Source: an uncultured Lachnospiraceae bacterium
Lineage (GTDB): Bacteria; Bacillota; Clostridia; Lachnospirales; Lachnospiraceae
DNA: 14,488 bases
Direction of reading: 5' to 3'
Assembly: GCA_946631935.1 (NCBI GenBank)
Contig: CAMPAP010000068.1
Coordinates: 1 to 14,488, forward strand
Part shown: in pieces, positions 1-6,740 of the stretch
Position numbering within the stretch: position 1 is the stretch's first letter
How the letters are laid out: each line of letters starts with the position of its first letter
Notes under the pieces: generated by a model
Databases searched by the model: none
What the model was told of the DNA's origin: nothing
The model's input: the letters and a program-made list of their open reading frames with translations, nothing else
Program-made: the position numbers and the translations under genes

Positions 1-381
1 GGATCTGGTCGAATTCTGATCGGTTTCCTGAAGCAGAATGATATCCGGATCCATATCGGAAAGCATGCCTTTGATCCCTGCCATATTCTGTGAAAATCTT
101 TCTGCTGTGGCGGTTGAAACGCTCTTTCCGCCGTCCATGAAAAAGTCTGCATTGTCTCCGAGAGCACCGTATCCCACATTCAGTGTAACGACACTGAACT
201 CTTCTCCGATAACAACGTCCTCACGTGTGATGCCGGGTGTTGAATGGACTGTAAGAGATTCTATGTCTTTTGGCCTGTATTCTCTGACGGTCAGGTACAT
301 AATGACGGCAAAAGCGATCAGGAACAGGGCTACGGCAATGCGCAGCACCAAAACAGCTATTTTTCTAAGCACTGTTCTCAT
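1..381 (-). CDS. Endonuclease/exonuclease/phosphatase (EEP) family protein, membrane-anchored, partial (N-terminal part)
   Basis: The reverse strand reads open for 127 codons from an ATG at 381-379 to the window edge, so the C-terminal part is missing. Residues about 7-32 form a single hydrophobic segment (start MRTVLRKIAV), probably an uncleaved N-terminal anchor or signal that places the catalytic domain outside the cell. The EEP fold begins around residue 62: VVTLNVG contains the conserved Asn (N68), and DIILLQET (113-120) contains the metal-binding Glu (E119). These two motifs are typical of the DNase I/exonuclease III/Mg-dependent phosphatase superfamily. The substrate cannot be told because the His and Asp catalytic motifs lie outside the window; nuclease, sphingomyelinase-like and inositol-phosphatase-like members all share these motifs. 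An AAAGGA ribosome binding site lies 8 bases upstream of the start. It is divergent from the ATP-grasp gene at 505. Confidence 0.8.
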   Translation of the reverse strand, partial: MRTVLRKIAVLVLRIAVALFLIAFAVIMYLTVREYRPKDIESLTVHSTPGITREDVVIGEEFSVVTLNVGYGALGDNADFFMDGGKSVSTATAERFSQNMAGIKGMLSDMDPDIILLQETDQNSTRS

Positions 382-393
382 AGGATATATCCT
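382..393. repeat. Perfect 12-bp palindrome between RBS and start of the EEP gene
   Basis: AGGATATATCCT is a perfect inverted repeat immediately before the start codon of the minus-strand EEP gene. Its AGGA arm is part of that gene's Shine-Dalgarno sequence (AAAGGA). In RNA it could fold as AGGA-TATA-TCCT and partly hide the ribosome binding site, or as DNA it could be a small operator. It may equally be chance. Confidence 0.3.
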
Positions 394-411
394 TTGACAA
401 TAAAGATTGAG

Positions 412-427
412 AGGGAAGGCGTTCCCT
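412..427. repeat. Small inverted repeat in the divergent intergenic region
   Basis: AGGGAA-GGCG-TTCCCT is a 6-bp stem with a 4-base loop, located between the divergent EEP and ATP-grasp genes. It is not followed by a T-run on the plus strand, so it is not a clear terminator. It could be an operator for either promoter. Support is the symmetry only. Confidence 0.25.
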
Positions 428-431
428 GACA

Positions 432-460
432 TTTATTATTGTACCCGAATCGTGTATAAT
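432..460 (+). promoter_or_regulatory. Probable sigma-A type promoter for the ATP-grasp/racemase/Mur-ligase operon
   Basis: A perfect -10 hexamer TATAAT lies at 455-460. At a 17-base spacing the -35 position (432-437, TTTATT) is a poor match, so activity would rest on the -10 or on an activator. Transcription would begin near 467, giving a leader of about 38 bases that ends in the AAAGAGG ribosome binding site (491-497), 7 bases before the ATG at 505. Confidence 0.45.
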
Positions 461-504
461 ATTCCAGTTGGATAAACAAAAACTGTCAGTAAAGAGGCGT
501 CAAA

Positions 505-1725
505 ATGTCAATGAGTTTTACCGAAAAAGAATTCATCCCTCTCATGCTTGGCGGAGACATTAACACCTACAGTGTCTCCAGGGCCTTTTATGAAAAATAC
601 GGTGTCAAATGCTATGTATTCGGAAAGTATGCAACGGGACCCAGCTTCGGCAGCAGATTCATAGAATACGAAGCAAACGAAAAGATCGACACGGACGAGT
701 ATTTCGTCAAGAGGGTCAATGACTTTGCCGCAGCGCATCAGGACAAAACCATCATACTCATAGGCTGCGGGGATTCTTATGTGGCACTTTGCTCAAAGCA
801 TAAGGCGGAGCTTGCAAAGAATATAATCACACCTTACATAGATTATGAACTGATGCATTCTCTTCAGATGAAGGAGACTTTCTACGGACTGTGTGACAAG
901 TGGGGAATCGATTATCCCGGGACGGTCATTTATGACAGGTCCATGGGAGATGATTTTGAGATGGATTTTCCCTATCCCGTTATCATGAAGCCTTCAAACG
1001 GTATTGAGTATTGGGAGCATCCTTTTGATACGCAGAAGAAGGTATATACCATACATGACCGGAACGAGATGATAAGCGTTCTGAATGACATATATTCTGC
1101 CGGTTACAAAGATAAGATGATCATCCAGGACAGGATTCCCGGTAATGATGAATATATGAGAGTCCTGACCTCCTATTCCGATCATAACGGAAAGGTCAAG
1201 ATGATGTGCCTCGGCCATGTTCTTCTCGAAGAGCATACCCCCCACGGACTCGGAAACCATGCTCTGATCATCACGGAGCCCAATACCGGACTCATGGAGA
1301 GCGTGAAAAATCTCTTAGAGTCAATGCATTATGTAGGATATTCGAATTTTGACATCAAATATGATACAAGGGACGGAAAGTTTAAATTCTTCGAGATCAA
1401 CACAAGACAGGGAAGAAGTAATTATTATGTGACCGGCTCCGGTTTTAATGTTGCCGAATACATCACGGAGGATTATTTCTACGGAAAAGAACTTCCTCTT
1501 AAGTATGCGTTAGAAGAGCATCTTTGGACTGTTGTTCCCAAGGGTGTTGCTTTGAAATATGTGAAGGACCGTATGCTTAGGGAAAAGATGGAGAAACTGT
1601 GGTCTGAAGGAAAGGTCGTAAATCCCATCTTTATGAAGGGAGATAACAAGCCCGGAAGAATGTACAGGATGATAAGAAACTATTTCAGTCATTATGTGAA
1701 GTTTAAAAAGTATTACACCTTGTGA
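505..1725 (+). CDS. ATP-grasp amide ligase, D-aspartate ligase-like
   Basis: A 406-residue soluble protein with ATP-grasp architecture. These enzymes activate a carboxylate with ATP as an acyl phosphate and join it to an amine. Visible features are the N-terminal preATP-grasp region (FGKYATGPSFGSR, about 39-51), the nucleotide-binding Lys in VIMKPSNG (K162), an adenine-region motif IIQDRIPGNDEYMRV (206-220), and the Mg-binding end FFEINTRQGRSN (295-306, with E297 and N299). The overall layout resembles the carboxylate-amine ligase group that includes the Enterococcus faecium D-aspartate ligase Aslfm. The next gene is an aspartate-racemase-family protein, the same pairing as in E. faecium, which is the main reason for proposing D-Asp as substrate. 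The acceptor is unknown: it may be a UDP-MurNAc-peptide or another amine. The ATG at 505 is chosen because AAAGAGG precedes it by 7 bases; an in-frame ATG at 511 is less well spaced. Fold assignment is strong, substrate is inferred. Confidence 0.8.
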   Translation: MSMSFTEKEFIPLMLGGDINTYSVSRAFYEKYGVKCYVFGKYATGPSFGSRFIEYEANEKIDTDEYFVKRVNDFAAAHQDKTIILIGCGDSYVALCSKHKAELAKNIITPYIDYELMHSLQMKETFYGLCDKWGIDYPGTVIYDRSMGDDFEMDFPYPVIMKPSNGIEYWEHPFDTQKKVYTIHDRNEMISVLNDIYSAGYKDKMIIQDRIPGNDEYMRVLTSYSDHNGKVKMMCLGHVLLEEHTPHGLGNHALIITEPNTGLMESVKNLLESMHYVGYSNFDIKYDTRDGKFKFFEINTRQGRSNYYVTGSGFNVAEYITEDYFYGKELPLKYALEEHLWTVVPKGVALKYVKDRMLREKMEKLWSEGKVVNPIFMKGDNKPGRMYRMIRNYFSHYVKFKKYYTL

Positions 1726-1764
1726 TGATTTTGGTCCGGTAAGACAGGGAAAAGAGGAAGGTAC

Positions 1765-2472
1765 ATGAGAAAAATCCTTGGTGTTGTAGGCGGAATGGGG
1801 CCTGAAGCCACAGCCTATTTTTATGAGGAGATAATCGCACATACGGATGCAGGCAGGGATCAGGATCACATAGATATGGTCATACTGAGCCATGCGTCAA
1901 TGCCTGACAGAACTGAAGCTATCAAATCGGGTAATTATGATGCCTTTCTTTCTTCAATGAAGGGTGAGATAGAAAAGCTGGAAAAGTGCGGCGCCGCAAA
2001 TATTGCCATCCCTTGCAACACATCACATTTCTTTATGGACAGGATAAAGGAAATGACCGACATTCCTGTCATAAATATGATAGAAGAAACGGCAAGATCC
2101 ATAGCAGGCGGTGAGATAAAAGTAAAGAAGGTCGGGATACTTGCAACCGACGGATCCATCAAGACCGGGCTTTATCAGAAGGCTCTTGAAAAGGAAGGCC
2201 TTGAGTATGAGATTCCCGATGAGGAGCACCAGAAACTGGTGATGTCACTGATCTATGATGATATCAAAGCCGGCAAGCTGGGGGACGAGGATAAGTTCCA
2301 CGCTGCAGTGGACCACCTTCACGAAAAAGGATGCAATGTCATAATACTGGCATGCACTGAACTCAGCGTTTATAAGAAGCATCATAAGATTCCAAGTCAC
2401 TGTGTAGATTCTTTGGACGTTCTTGTAAGGGAGTCCATCGTAAGAAGCGGTGCGGTGTATAAGGAGTCATGA
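1765..2472 (+). CDS. Aspartate/glutamate racemase family protein (probable aspartate racemase)
   Basis: A 235-residue cytoplasmic enzyme of the PLP-independent Asp/Glu racemase family, which interconverts L- and D-amino acids with two cysteines acting as acid and base. It starts with the family signature MRKILGVVGGMGPEAT. The first catalytic Cys is in IPCNTSH (C84) and the second in ILACTEL (C197), so both are present and the enzyme should be active. ATDGSIKTGLY (127-137) is also typical of the aspartate-racemase branch, and 235 residues is a normal length. It lies 39 bases after the ATP-grasp gene, and its stop overlaps the first possible start of the MurE-like gene, so the three are likely co-transcribed. 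In this setting it probably supplies D-Asp to the upstream ligase, although D-Glu or another acidic amino acid cannot be excluded. A purine-rich GAGGAAGG (1754-1761) is the ribosome binding site. Confidence 0.85.
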   Translation: MRKILGVVGGMGPEATAYFYEEIIAHTDAGRDQDHIDMVILSHASMPDRTEAIKSGNYDAFLSSMKGEIEKLEKCGAANIAIPCNTSHFFMDRIKEMTDIPVINMIEETARSIAGGEIKVKKVGILATDGSIKTGLYQKALEKEGLEYEIPDEEHQKLVMSLIYDDIKAGKLGDEDKFHAAVDHLHEKGCNVIILACTELSVYKKHHKIPSHCVDSLDVLVRESIVRSGAVYKES

Positions 2473-4043
2473 GCATGGGCATTCGGAAGGAATTAAGTGT
2501 CATGGGCATTAAGATGTCTCTTGATAAATATGGCAGACTTATGGAAGAAAACGGTCTTTTGGTAAAAAAGATCCGTGAGGAAAGATTCTCTGAAGAGATC
2601 TCTTTTGTTACATATGATTCCAGAGAGGTTGTAAAAGGAACCCTCTTTGTATGTAAGGGAGCCGCTTTCAGTCCGGAGTATCTGAAAAACGCAATAAGTG
2701 ACGGAGCGGTTGCTTATATTTCGGAAAAGGAATATCAGGAAGGCGCAGAAGTCCCTGCCATAATAGTTTCCGATATCAGACGGGCCATGCCTTATCTTGG
2801 GGATCTGTTCTATGATCATCCGCAAAATAAGCTTAAGATAACAGCCTTCGGAGGAACGAAGGGAAAATCCACATCCACCTATTATATGAAGTCTGTTGTG
2901 GATGAATATATGAAAACTGTGGGAGGCGCAGAAAGCGCGGTTCTTTCCTCCATAGACAATTATGACGGAGTCATAAGGGAAGAATCCCATATCACGACTG
3001 CGGAATCGCTGGAACTTCACAGGCACTTTTACAATGCCGTAACTTCCGGGATCGATCATCTTGAGATGGAGGTATCATCCCAGGCCCTCAAATACGGAAG
3101 AGTTGACGGCATCAGATTCAGCGTTGCCGTGTTCATGAATATTTCCGAAGACCATATAAGCCCCAACGAGCACAAGGATTTCGAGGATTATTTTTCATCC
3201 AAGCTCAGGATGTTTGCACTGACAGACCACGCTGTGGTCAATCTGGATTCGGATCATGCTGACAGGGTTTTGGATGCCGCCAAGGCTTCGGAAAGCGTGG
3301 TTACTTTTTCCTGTAAGGACGGATCGGCGGATTATTTTGCTTCGGATATCCGTAAGGAAAAGGGAAGCATATTTTTTAAAGTAATAAAGAAGAAAGAGCC
3401 TGCATTTGAAGAAGAATTCGAACTGACAATGCCCGGGCTTTTTAATGTAGAAAATGCCATGGGCGTCATAGCTGCAGCTGACATTTACGGGATCCCCGTT
3501 TCCTGTATAAGGGACGGGCTCAGGAAGGCAAAGTCACCCGGCAGGATGGAGCTGTATGTAAGTAAGGACGGCCTTGTGAACGCATTCGTGGATTACGCAC
3601 ACAACAAGCTGAGCTTTGAAGCCCTGTATTCATCCATAAAAAAGGAATATCCCGGCTACAGGGTGGTGGGACTGTTCGGATGCCCCGGAGGAAAGGCTTA
3701 CCAGAGAAGGCATGAACTTGTGGAAGTGGCTGCAAAGTACGCTGACAAGATATATATCTGCGCGGAGGATCCGGGACCTGATCCCGCTGAGGAGATATCT
3801 GCCCAGATAGCCGAAAATGCCCGCAAGGCAGGCCTTGACTATGAAGAGATCGAAGACAGGGGAGCTGCGATACATAAGGCAATACTTGAAGTCAGAACCC
3901 CCACTGTCCTTCTGATAACGGGCAAGGGTGAAGAAACCAGACAAAAATACGGCTCTGTCTATGCCCCCTGCAGGTCAGATGCCGATTATACCGCCGATTA
4001 CATAAAGGAGTATGATGAGTCGCCTCATCATGCTGCCCGGTGA
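2469..4043 (+). CDS. Mur ligase family protein, MurE-like (UDP-MurNAc-tripeptide synthetase-like), divergent
   Basis: Up to 524 residues with the three Mur-ligase domains. Visible motifs (numbered from 2469) are the P-loop GGTKGKST (128-135), HITTAESLEL (184-193) where UDP-MurNAc-binding MurE proteins have TTP, EVSSQALKYGRV (201-212), NISEDHIS (224-231), the Lys that is usually carbamylated in YFSSKLRMF (K245), FNVENAMG (325-332), VDYAH (374-378) and GKGEE (485-489) in place of the usual GKGHE. The specificity loop that reads DNPR in meso-diaminopimelate MurE is EDPGPDP here (433-439), so mDAP is unlikely. ATP-dependent amide ligation is a safe call; the added amino acid and the acceptor are not. 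Start choice is open: ATG 2469 overlaps the racemase stop, ATG 2475 has AAGGAG at an 8-base spacing, ATG 2502 has AAGGA at 10, and ATG 2514 (MSLDKYG) best resembles a MurE N-terminus. Confidence 0.8.
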   Translation: MSMGIRKELSVMGIKMSLDKYGRLMEENGLLVKKIREERFSEEISFVTYDSREVVKGTLFVCKGAAFSPEYLKNAISDGAVAYISEKEYQEGAEVPAIIVSDIRRAMPYLGDLFYDHPQNKLKITAFGGTKGKSTSTYYMKSVVDEYMKTVGGAESAVLSSIDNYDGVIREESHITTAESLELHRHFYNAVTSGIDHLEMEVSSQALKYGRVDGIRFSVAVFMNISEDHISPNEHKDFEDYFSSKLRMFALTDHAVVNLDSDHADRVLDAAKASESVVTFSCKDGSADYFASDIRKEKGSIFFKVIKKKEPAFEEEFELTMPGLFNVENAMGVIAAADIYGIPVSCIRDGLRKAKSPGRMELYVSKDGLVNAFVDYAHNKLSFEALYSSIKKEYPGYRVVGLFGCPGGKAYQRRHELVEVAAKYADKIYICAEDPGPDPAEEISAQIAENARKAGLDYEEIEDRGAAIHKAILEVRTPTVLLITGKGEETRQKYGSVYAPCRSDADYTADYIKEYDESPHHAAR

Positions 4044-4049
4044 TTTTTT
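4012..4049 (+). terminator. Weak terminator-like hairpin at the end of the MurE-like gene
   Basis: ATGATGAG (4012-4019) and CTCATCAT (4024-4031) form a perfect 8-bp stem with a 4-base loop inside the last codons. A six-T run follows at 4044-4049, directly after the stop codon. The 12-base gap between stem and T-run and the AT-rich stem make this a poor classical terminator, but the position between two convergent genes fits one. Confidence 0.3.
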
Positions 4050-4050
4050 G

Positions 4051-5202
4051 TTATCTTATCCAGTAGAAAACATTTGCGAGGAAGTCGCAAAGATCATACA
4101 GTCCCTTAAGCCATATGATAAGGGAACCAAGAAAAAGAGGTAATGCTACTTCTTTTTTTTGTCTGATCATAAGGGCTGATCTTGAGATGATGACACATAT
4201 CATAAGGCACATTGTGCCGAAAGTGGCGCGGTCCGGATAGTGCGGGGAAAGTATCATGGCTCCCCAGGAAAGGAAGGATGCGGCAAGAAGCATTTTTTCC
4301 GAAAGGGTAAGTGCAATGCCAAGGCCCCATATGCTCATGATGAGGATGAATGAAAGAACGGTCACTGTGAGTATCTGGTGCTTAAAGACTGCCGTGGATT
4401 CATAATAAAAGCGAAGGAAGGTTTTCCAGAGGATCCCGATATCCTGATAATTTTCCGCGCTTCTTACAAAATTTCCCGGAGCGGCTATGCACATGATGCT
4501 TCCGAAAAGGGATAAAACGCTTCCTTCAAGCATCCAGGCCCTGATCTTTTTTCCGTCTTTTTTAAGAAGGATCATGGTGATGACCGAAAGTATAAAGCAG
4601 ACGGGCCCCATGTTTTCGTTGCTCCACCCGGAGATGATGCCAAGGGGGATGATCCAGAAGGTGATGCCTTTAAGTGGCGTGATATCCTTATGGGACGTAA
4701 TGCCACCTGCTTCCCTGAGATAACAGAAAATGAATAACAGGATAAAAACGGTGATATAAAGGTAGTTTGCGGCGCCTGCCTGCCAGAACATGCTCATTTT
4801 CCAGTTTGCGCAAAGTCCGAGGATCAGTCCGTAGGTGACAAAGATGTATGCGGGATTTTTTATCCTGCACCCCGAAGAAACCCCGGAAACAAGTACGGCC
4901 GACAGGGACAGGATGAATAAGAACACTGTATTAAGAACGTCCGCAAAGGATTCGCCGCACATAAGTATCAGCTGAAGAAGTCCGTGGGTGATGCTCCTTC
5001 CGCCCCAATTGTGCCAGTGCCAGATCTGGGCATTTATCACATCGGACAGGGAGTTTATCTTTTCGTCGGAATAAAGAAGCGTGGAATACCATTCATCGTC
5101 CATCATAAATGGTATGTAGTGGTTTACGAAATATACAAGCACAGCGCTTATCACAAACAGGATAAGGGCAAAAGCGGTTATCTTTTTATCTGTTTTTTTC
5201 AT
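4051..5202 (-). CDS. Polytopic membrane protein, DUF6056-like, possible GT-C type glycosyltransferase
   Basis: A 383-residue protein with about 9-11 hydrophobic segments and short charged loops. After the first membrane span it carries MDDEWY (34-39) and then HWHNWGGRSITH (62-73), an acidic pair followed by a W/H/R-rich loop. Further on are FWQAGAANYLY (139-149) and SGWSNENMGP (191-200). These blocks look like the DUF6056 family of Firmicute membrane proteins, which resemble GT-C glycosyltransferases that use lipid-linked sugars; that relationship is inference from the acidic motif and topology. It is convergent with the MurE-like gene (7 bases between stops) and divergent from trkA, so it is probably a single-gene unit. 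No Shine-Dalgarno sequence is visible before the ATG at 5202, and a promoter-like sequence ends just upstream of it. No substrate can be assigned. Confidence 0.7.
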   Translation of the reverse strand: MKKTDKKITAFALILFVISAVLVYFVNHYIPFMMDDEWYSTLLYSDEKINSLSDVINAQIWHWHNWGGRSITHGLLQLILMCGESFADVLNTVFLFILSLSAVLVSGVSSGCRIKNPAYIFVTYGLILGLCANWKMSMFWQAGAANYLYITVFILLFIFCYLREAGGITSHKDITPLKGITFWIIPLGIISGWSNENMGPVCFILSVITMILLKKDGKKIRAWMLEGSVLSLFGSIMCIAAPGNFVRSAENYQDIGILWKTFLRFYYESTAVFKHQILTVTVLSFILIMSIWGLGIALTLSEKMLLAASFLSWGAMILSPHYPDRATFGTMCLMICVIISRSALMIRQKKEVALPLFLGSLIIWLKGLYDLCDFLANVFYWIR

Positions 5203-5208
5203 AAATTC

Positions 5209-5237
5209 ATAATATATCGCACCATAAGAACAGTCAA
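5209..5237 (-). promoter_or_regulatory. Promoter-like sequence for the DUF6056-like gene
   Basis: On the reverse strand TTGACT (5237-5232) and TATTAT (5214-5209) are separated by exactly 17 bases, a good sigma-A match. The expected transcription start falls at or next to the annotated ATG (5202), which would make the mRNA nearly leaderless, consistent with the lack of a ribosome binding site there. Confidence 0.45.
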
Positions 5238-5256
5238 ATGCAGGTGCGCCTCAGAA

Positions 5257-5285
5257 TTGAAAAAACAGTACCAAAAGAGTAAAAT
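5257..5285 (+). promoter_or_regulatory. Probable promoter of the trkA operon
   Basis: TTGAAA (5257-5262) and TAAAAT (5280-5285) are separated by 17 bases, a good sigma-A type match on the plus strand. Transcription would begin near 5292, giving a leader of roughly 90 bases before the trkA start at 5383. The divergent promoter-like sequence at 5209-5237 ends 20 bases away, so the two could share a regulator. Confidence 0.5.
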
Positions 5286-5290
5286 ATACA

Positions 5291-5301
5291 GGGTTATACC
5301 C
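5291..5301. repeat. Short inverted repeat at the predicted trkA transcription start
   Basis: GGGT-TAT-ACCC is an 11-base inverted repeat that begins at the expected transcription start of the trkA operon. Its location is suitable for an operator or for a 5'-end mRNA hairpin that affects stability. The call rests on symmetry and position only. Confidence 0.3.
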
Positions 5302-5345
5302 AAATATACGGGCAGGGCGAAAAAGAATCTTTCGTCTGCTTAAAC

Positions 5346-5368
5346 AAACGCTGATCCATCAGCAGTTT
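5346..5368 (+). promoter_or_regulatory. Leader hairpin just upstream of the trkA ribosome binding site
   Basis: AAACGCTGA (5346-5354) pairs with TCAGC-A-GTTT (5359-5368), giving nine base pairs with one bulged A and a TCCA loop. It ends one base before the AGAGG ribosome binding site (5370-5374). No T-run follows, so it is not a terminator; it may tune translation or mRNA stability. No known riboswitch was recognised in the leader. Confidence 0.35.
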
Positions 5369-5382
5369 CAGAGGTATTATTT

Positions 5383-6738
5383 ATGAACATCGTCATTGTC
5401 GGATGCGGCAAGGTCGGAATGGTCATCACACAGCAGCTTTGCAGTGAGGATCACAATATAACTCTTGTAGACGAAAATCCGGAAGCCATAGCTTCTGTCA
5501 CCAGTCACTATGATGCCATGGGGATCGTCGGAAACGGTGTCAGTTACCAGACTCTTGTCCAGGCCGGGATCTCGGACTGTGATCTTTTCATCGCGGTCAC
5601 AGATTCCGATGAGAAAAACCTTTTGGCGTGTCTGATCGCCGGACGTGCCGGCGGATGCAAGACCATTGCCAGAGTCAGAAATCCCATATATTCACATGAG
5701 ATAGAATTCTTAAAGTCAGAGTTCAATCTGGCCATGATAATCAACCCCGAATATACCGCTGCAATGGAGATATCCAGGATCTTCCTTTTCCCGTCAGCAT
5801 TCAAGATAGATACTTTTTCGGGAGGAAGGATCGAGCTTTTCCATTTTCATGTCACCGGAGAAATGCCCATCTGCGGACAGTCTCTTTCGGTACTGAGAGA
5901 GGACATATTAAAGGGTATCATAGTATGCACCATAAGAAGAGGCGAGGAAATCATCATACCCAAAGGTAATTTTACCTTTATGAATGATGATAATGTAAGC
6001 ATCGCCGCAGTCAGAAGGGATGCTCTGGATTTCTTCAGAAAGCTTGGCGTTGTAAAGGGCAAGGTAAAGTCAGCCCTTATTGCAGGCGGCTCCACGATCT
6101 CCTACTATCTTGCGGAGAGACTTTTGAGAGTCGGCATAAATACCACCATAATCGAGCTTGATTATAAGAAATGTACCGAGCTTTCGGAAAAACTTCCTTC
6201 TGCAAGGATAATCCACGGAGACGCAACGGATATAGATCTTCTTGAACAGGAGGAGATCTCATCCTTCTCGGGCTTTGCGGCTCTTACCGGGCTTGATGAG
6301 GAAAACATCATGCTCTCTTTGTATGCGAGAAAAAATACCCGGGCCAAGGTCGTTACAAAGATCGGTCATTTGAATTACGGTTCTGTCATAGATGCACTGA
6401 ATCTTGATTCCATCATTAATCCTCAGAAGATCACCGCGGATTATATAGTTAAGTTCGCAAGATCCATGAGCGCCGATGAATCCGATGATGTTGAGTCTTT
6501 GTACAAGCTCGAAGACGGAAGGGCGGAGGCTCTTGAATTCAGGATAAAGGAGGAGTCCGCGGTTACCGGAATAAAGCTTAAGGATCTTAAGGTCAAGAAG
6601 GATGTACTTGTCTGCAGCATATTCAGAAACGGAAGGAACATCGTTCCCACCGGTCAGGATGAACTTATGGTCGGAGATTCCGTGATAATCGTTGCGGGCG
6701 GAGGACACATAACAAGTATCAGGGAAATCCTCGAATAA
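5383..6738 (+). CDS. trkA: Trk/Ktr potassium uptake regulatory subunit TrkA
   Basis: A 451-residue cytoplasmic protein that binds the TrkH channel and gates K+ uptake in response to nucleotide. It has the duplicated RCK layout (N1-C1-N2-C2) of classical TrkA. The first Rossmann half opens at residue 1 with IVGCGKVG (5-12) and ends its second strand with the acidic VDEN (29-32), a pattern suited to NAD(H). The second half begins near 228 with ALIAGGSTIS (231-240), a degenerate glycine motif, followed by IIELD (256-260), so nucleotide affinity may differ between the halves. The C-terminal RCK_C half spans about 385-451 and ends with GDSVIIVAGG. AGAGG lies 8 bases before the start. TrkH follows 2 bases after its stop, which makes the pairing secure. 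It appears to be the first gene of a long operon. Confidence 0.93.
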   Translation: MNIVIVGCGKVGMVITQQLCSEDHNITLVDENPEAIASVTSHYDAMGIVGNGVSYQTLVQAGISDCDLFIAVTDSDEKNLLACLIAGRAGGCKTIARVRNPIYSHEIEFLKSEFNLAMIINPEYTAAMEISRIFLFPSAFKIDTFSGGRIELFHFHVTGEMPICGQSLSVLREDILKGIIVCTIRRGEEIIIPKGNFTFMNDDNVSIAAVRRDALDFFRKLGVVKGKVKSALIAGGSTISYYLAERLLRVGINTTIIELDYKKCTELSEKLPSARIIHGDATDIDLLEQEEISSFSGFAALTGLDEENIMLSLYARKNTRAKVVTKIGHLNYGSVIDALNLDSIINPQKITADYIVKFARSMSADESDDVESLYKLEDGRAEALEFRIKEESAVTGIKLKDLKVKKDVLVCSIFRNGRNIVPTGQDELMVGDSVIIVAGGGHITSIREILE

Positions 6739-6740
6739 TC

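Noticed and set aside
38..397. Plus-strand open frame of 119 codons opposite the left-edge gene
   Set aside because: It is antisense to the EEP protein, whose motifs and ribosome binding site are clear; the plus-strand frame has no recognisable domain or ribosome binding site.
2493..3059. Minus-strand open frame of 188 codons within the MurE-like gene
   Set aside because: The opposite strand encodes conserved Mur-ligase motifs throughout; this frame is a shadow with Cys/His/Arg-rich composition and no family features.
3520..3944. Two overlapping minus-strand frames of 104 and 120 codons
   Set aside because: Low-complexity antisense products opposite the C-terminal domain of the Mur ligase; no independent support.
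2469..4043. Housekeeping mDAP-adding MurE
   Set aside because: The DNPR motif required for mDAP recognition is absent and several other substrate motifs differ.
4487..5343. Plus-strand frames opposite the DUF6056-like gene
   Set aside because: The minus-strand frame has coherent membrane segments and family-like motifs along its whole length; the plus-strand frames are fragmented and lack motifs.
5286..5382. c-di-AMP (ydaO) riboswitch upstream of trkA
   Set aside because: The leader is too short and the conserved blocks of that riboswitch are not visible.
5383..6738. KtrA (single RCK) as an alternative name for the trkA gene
   Set aside because: The protein has two RCK units and 451 residues, twice the length of KtrA.
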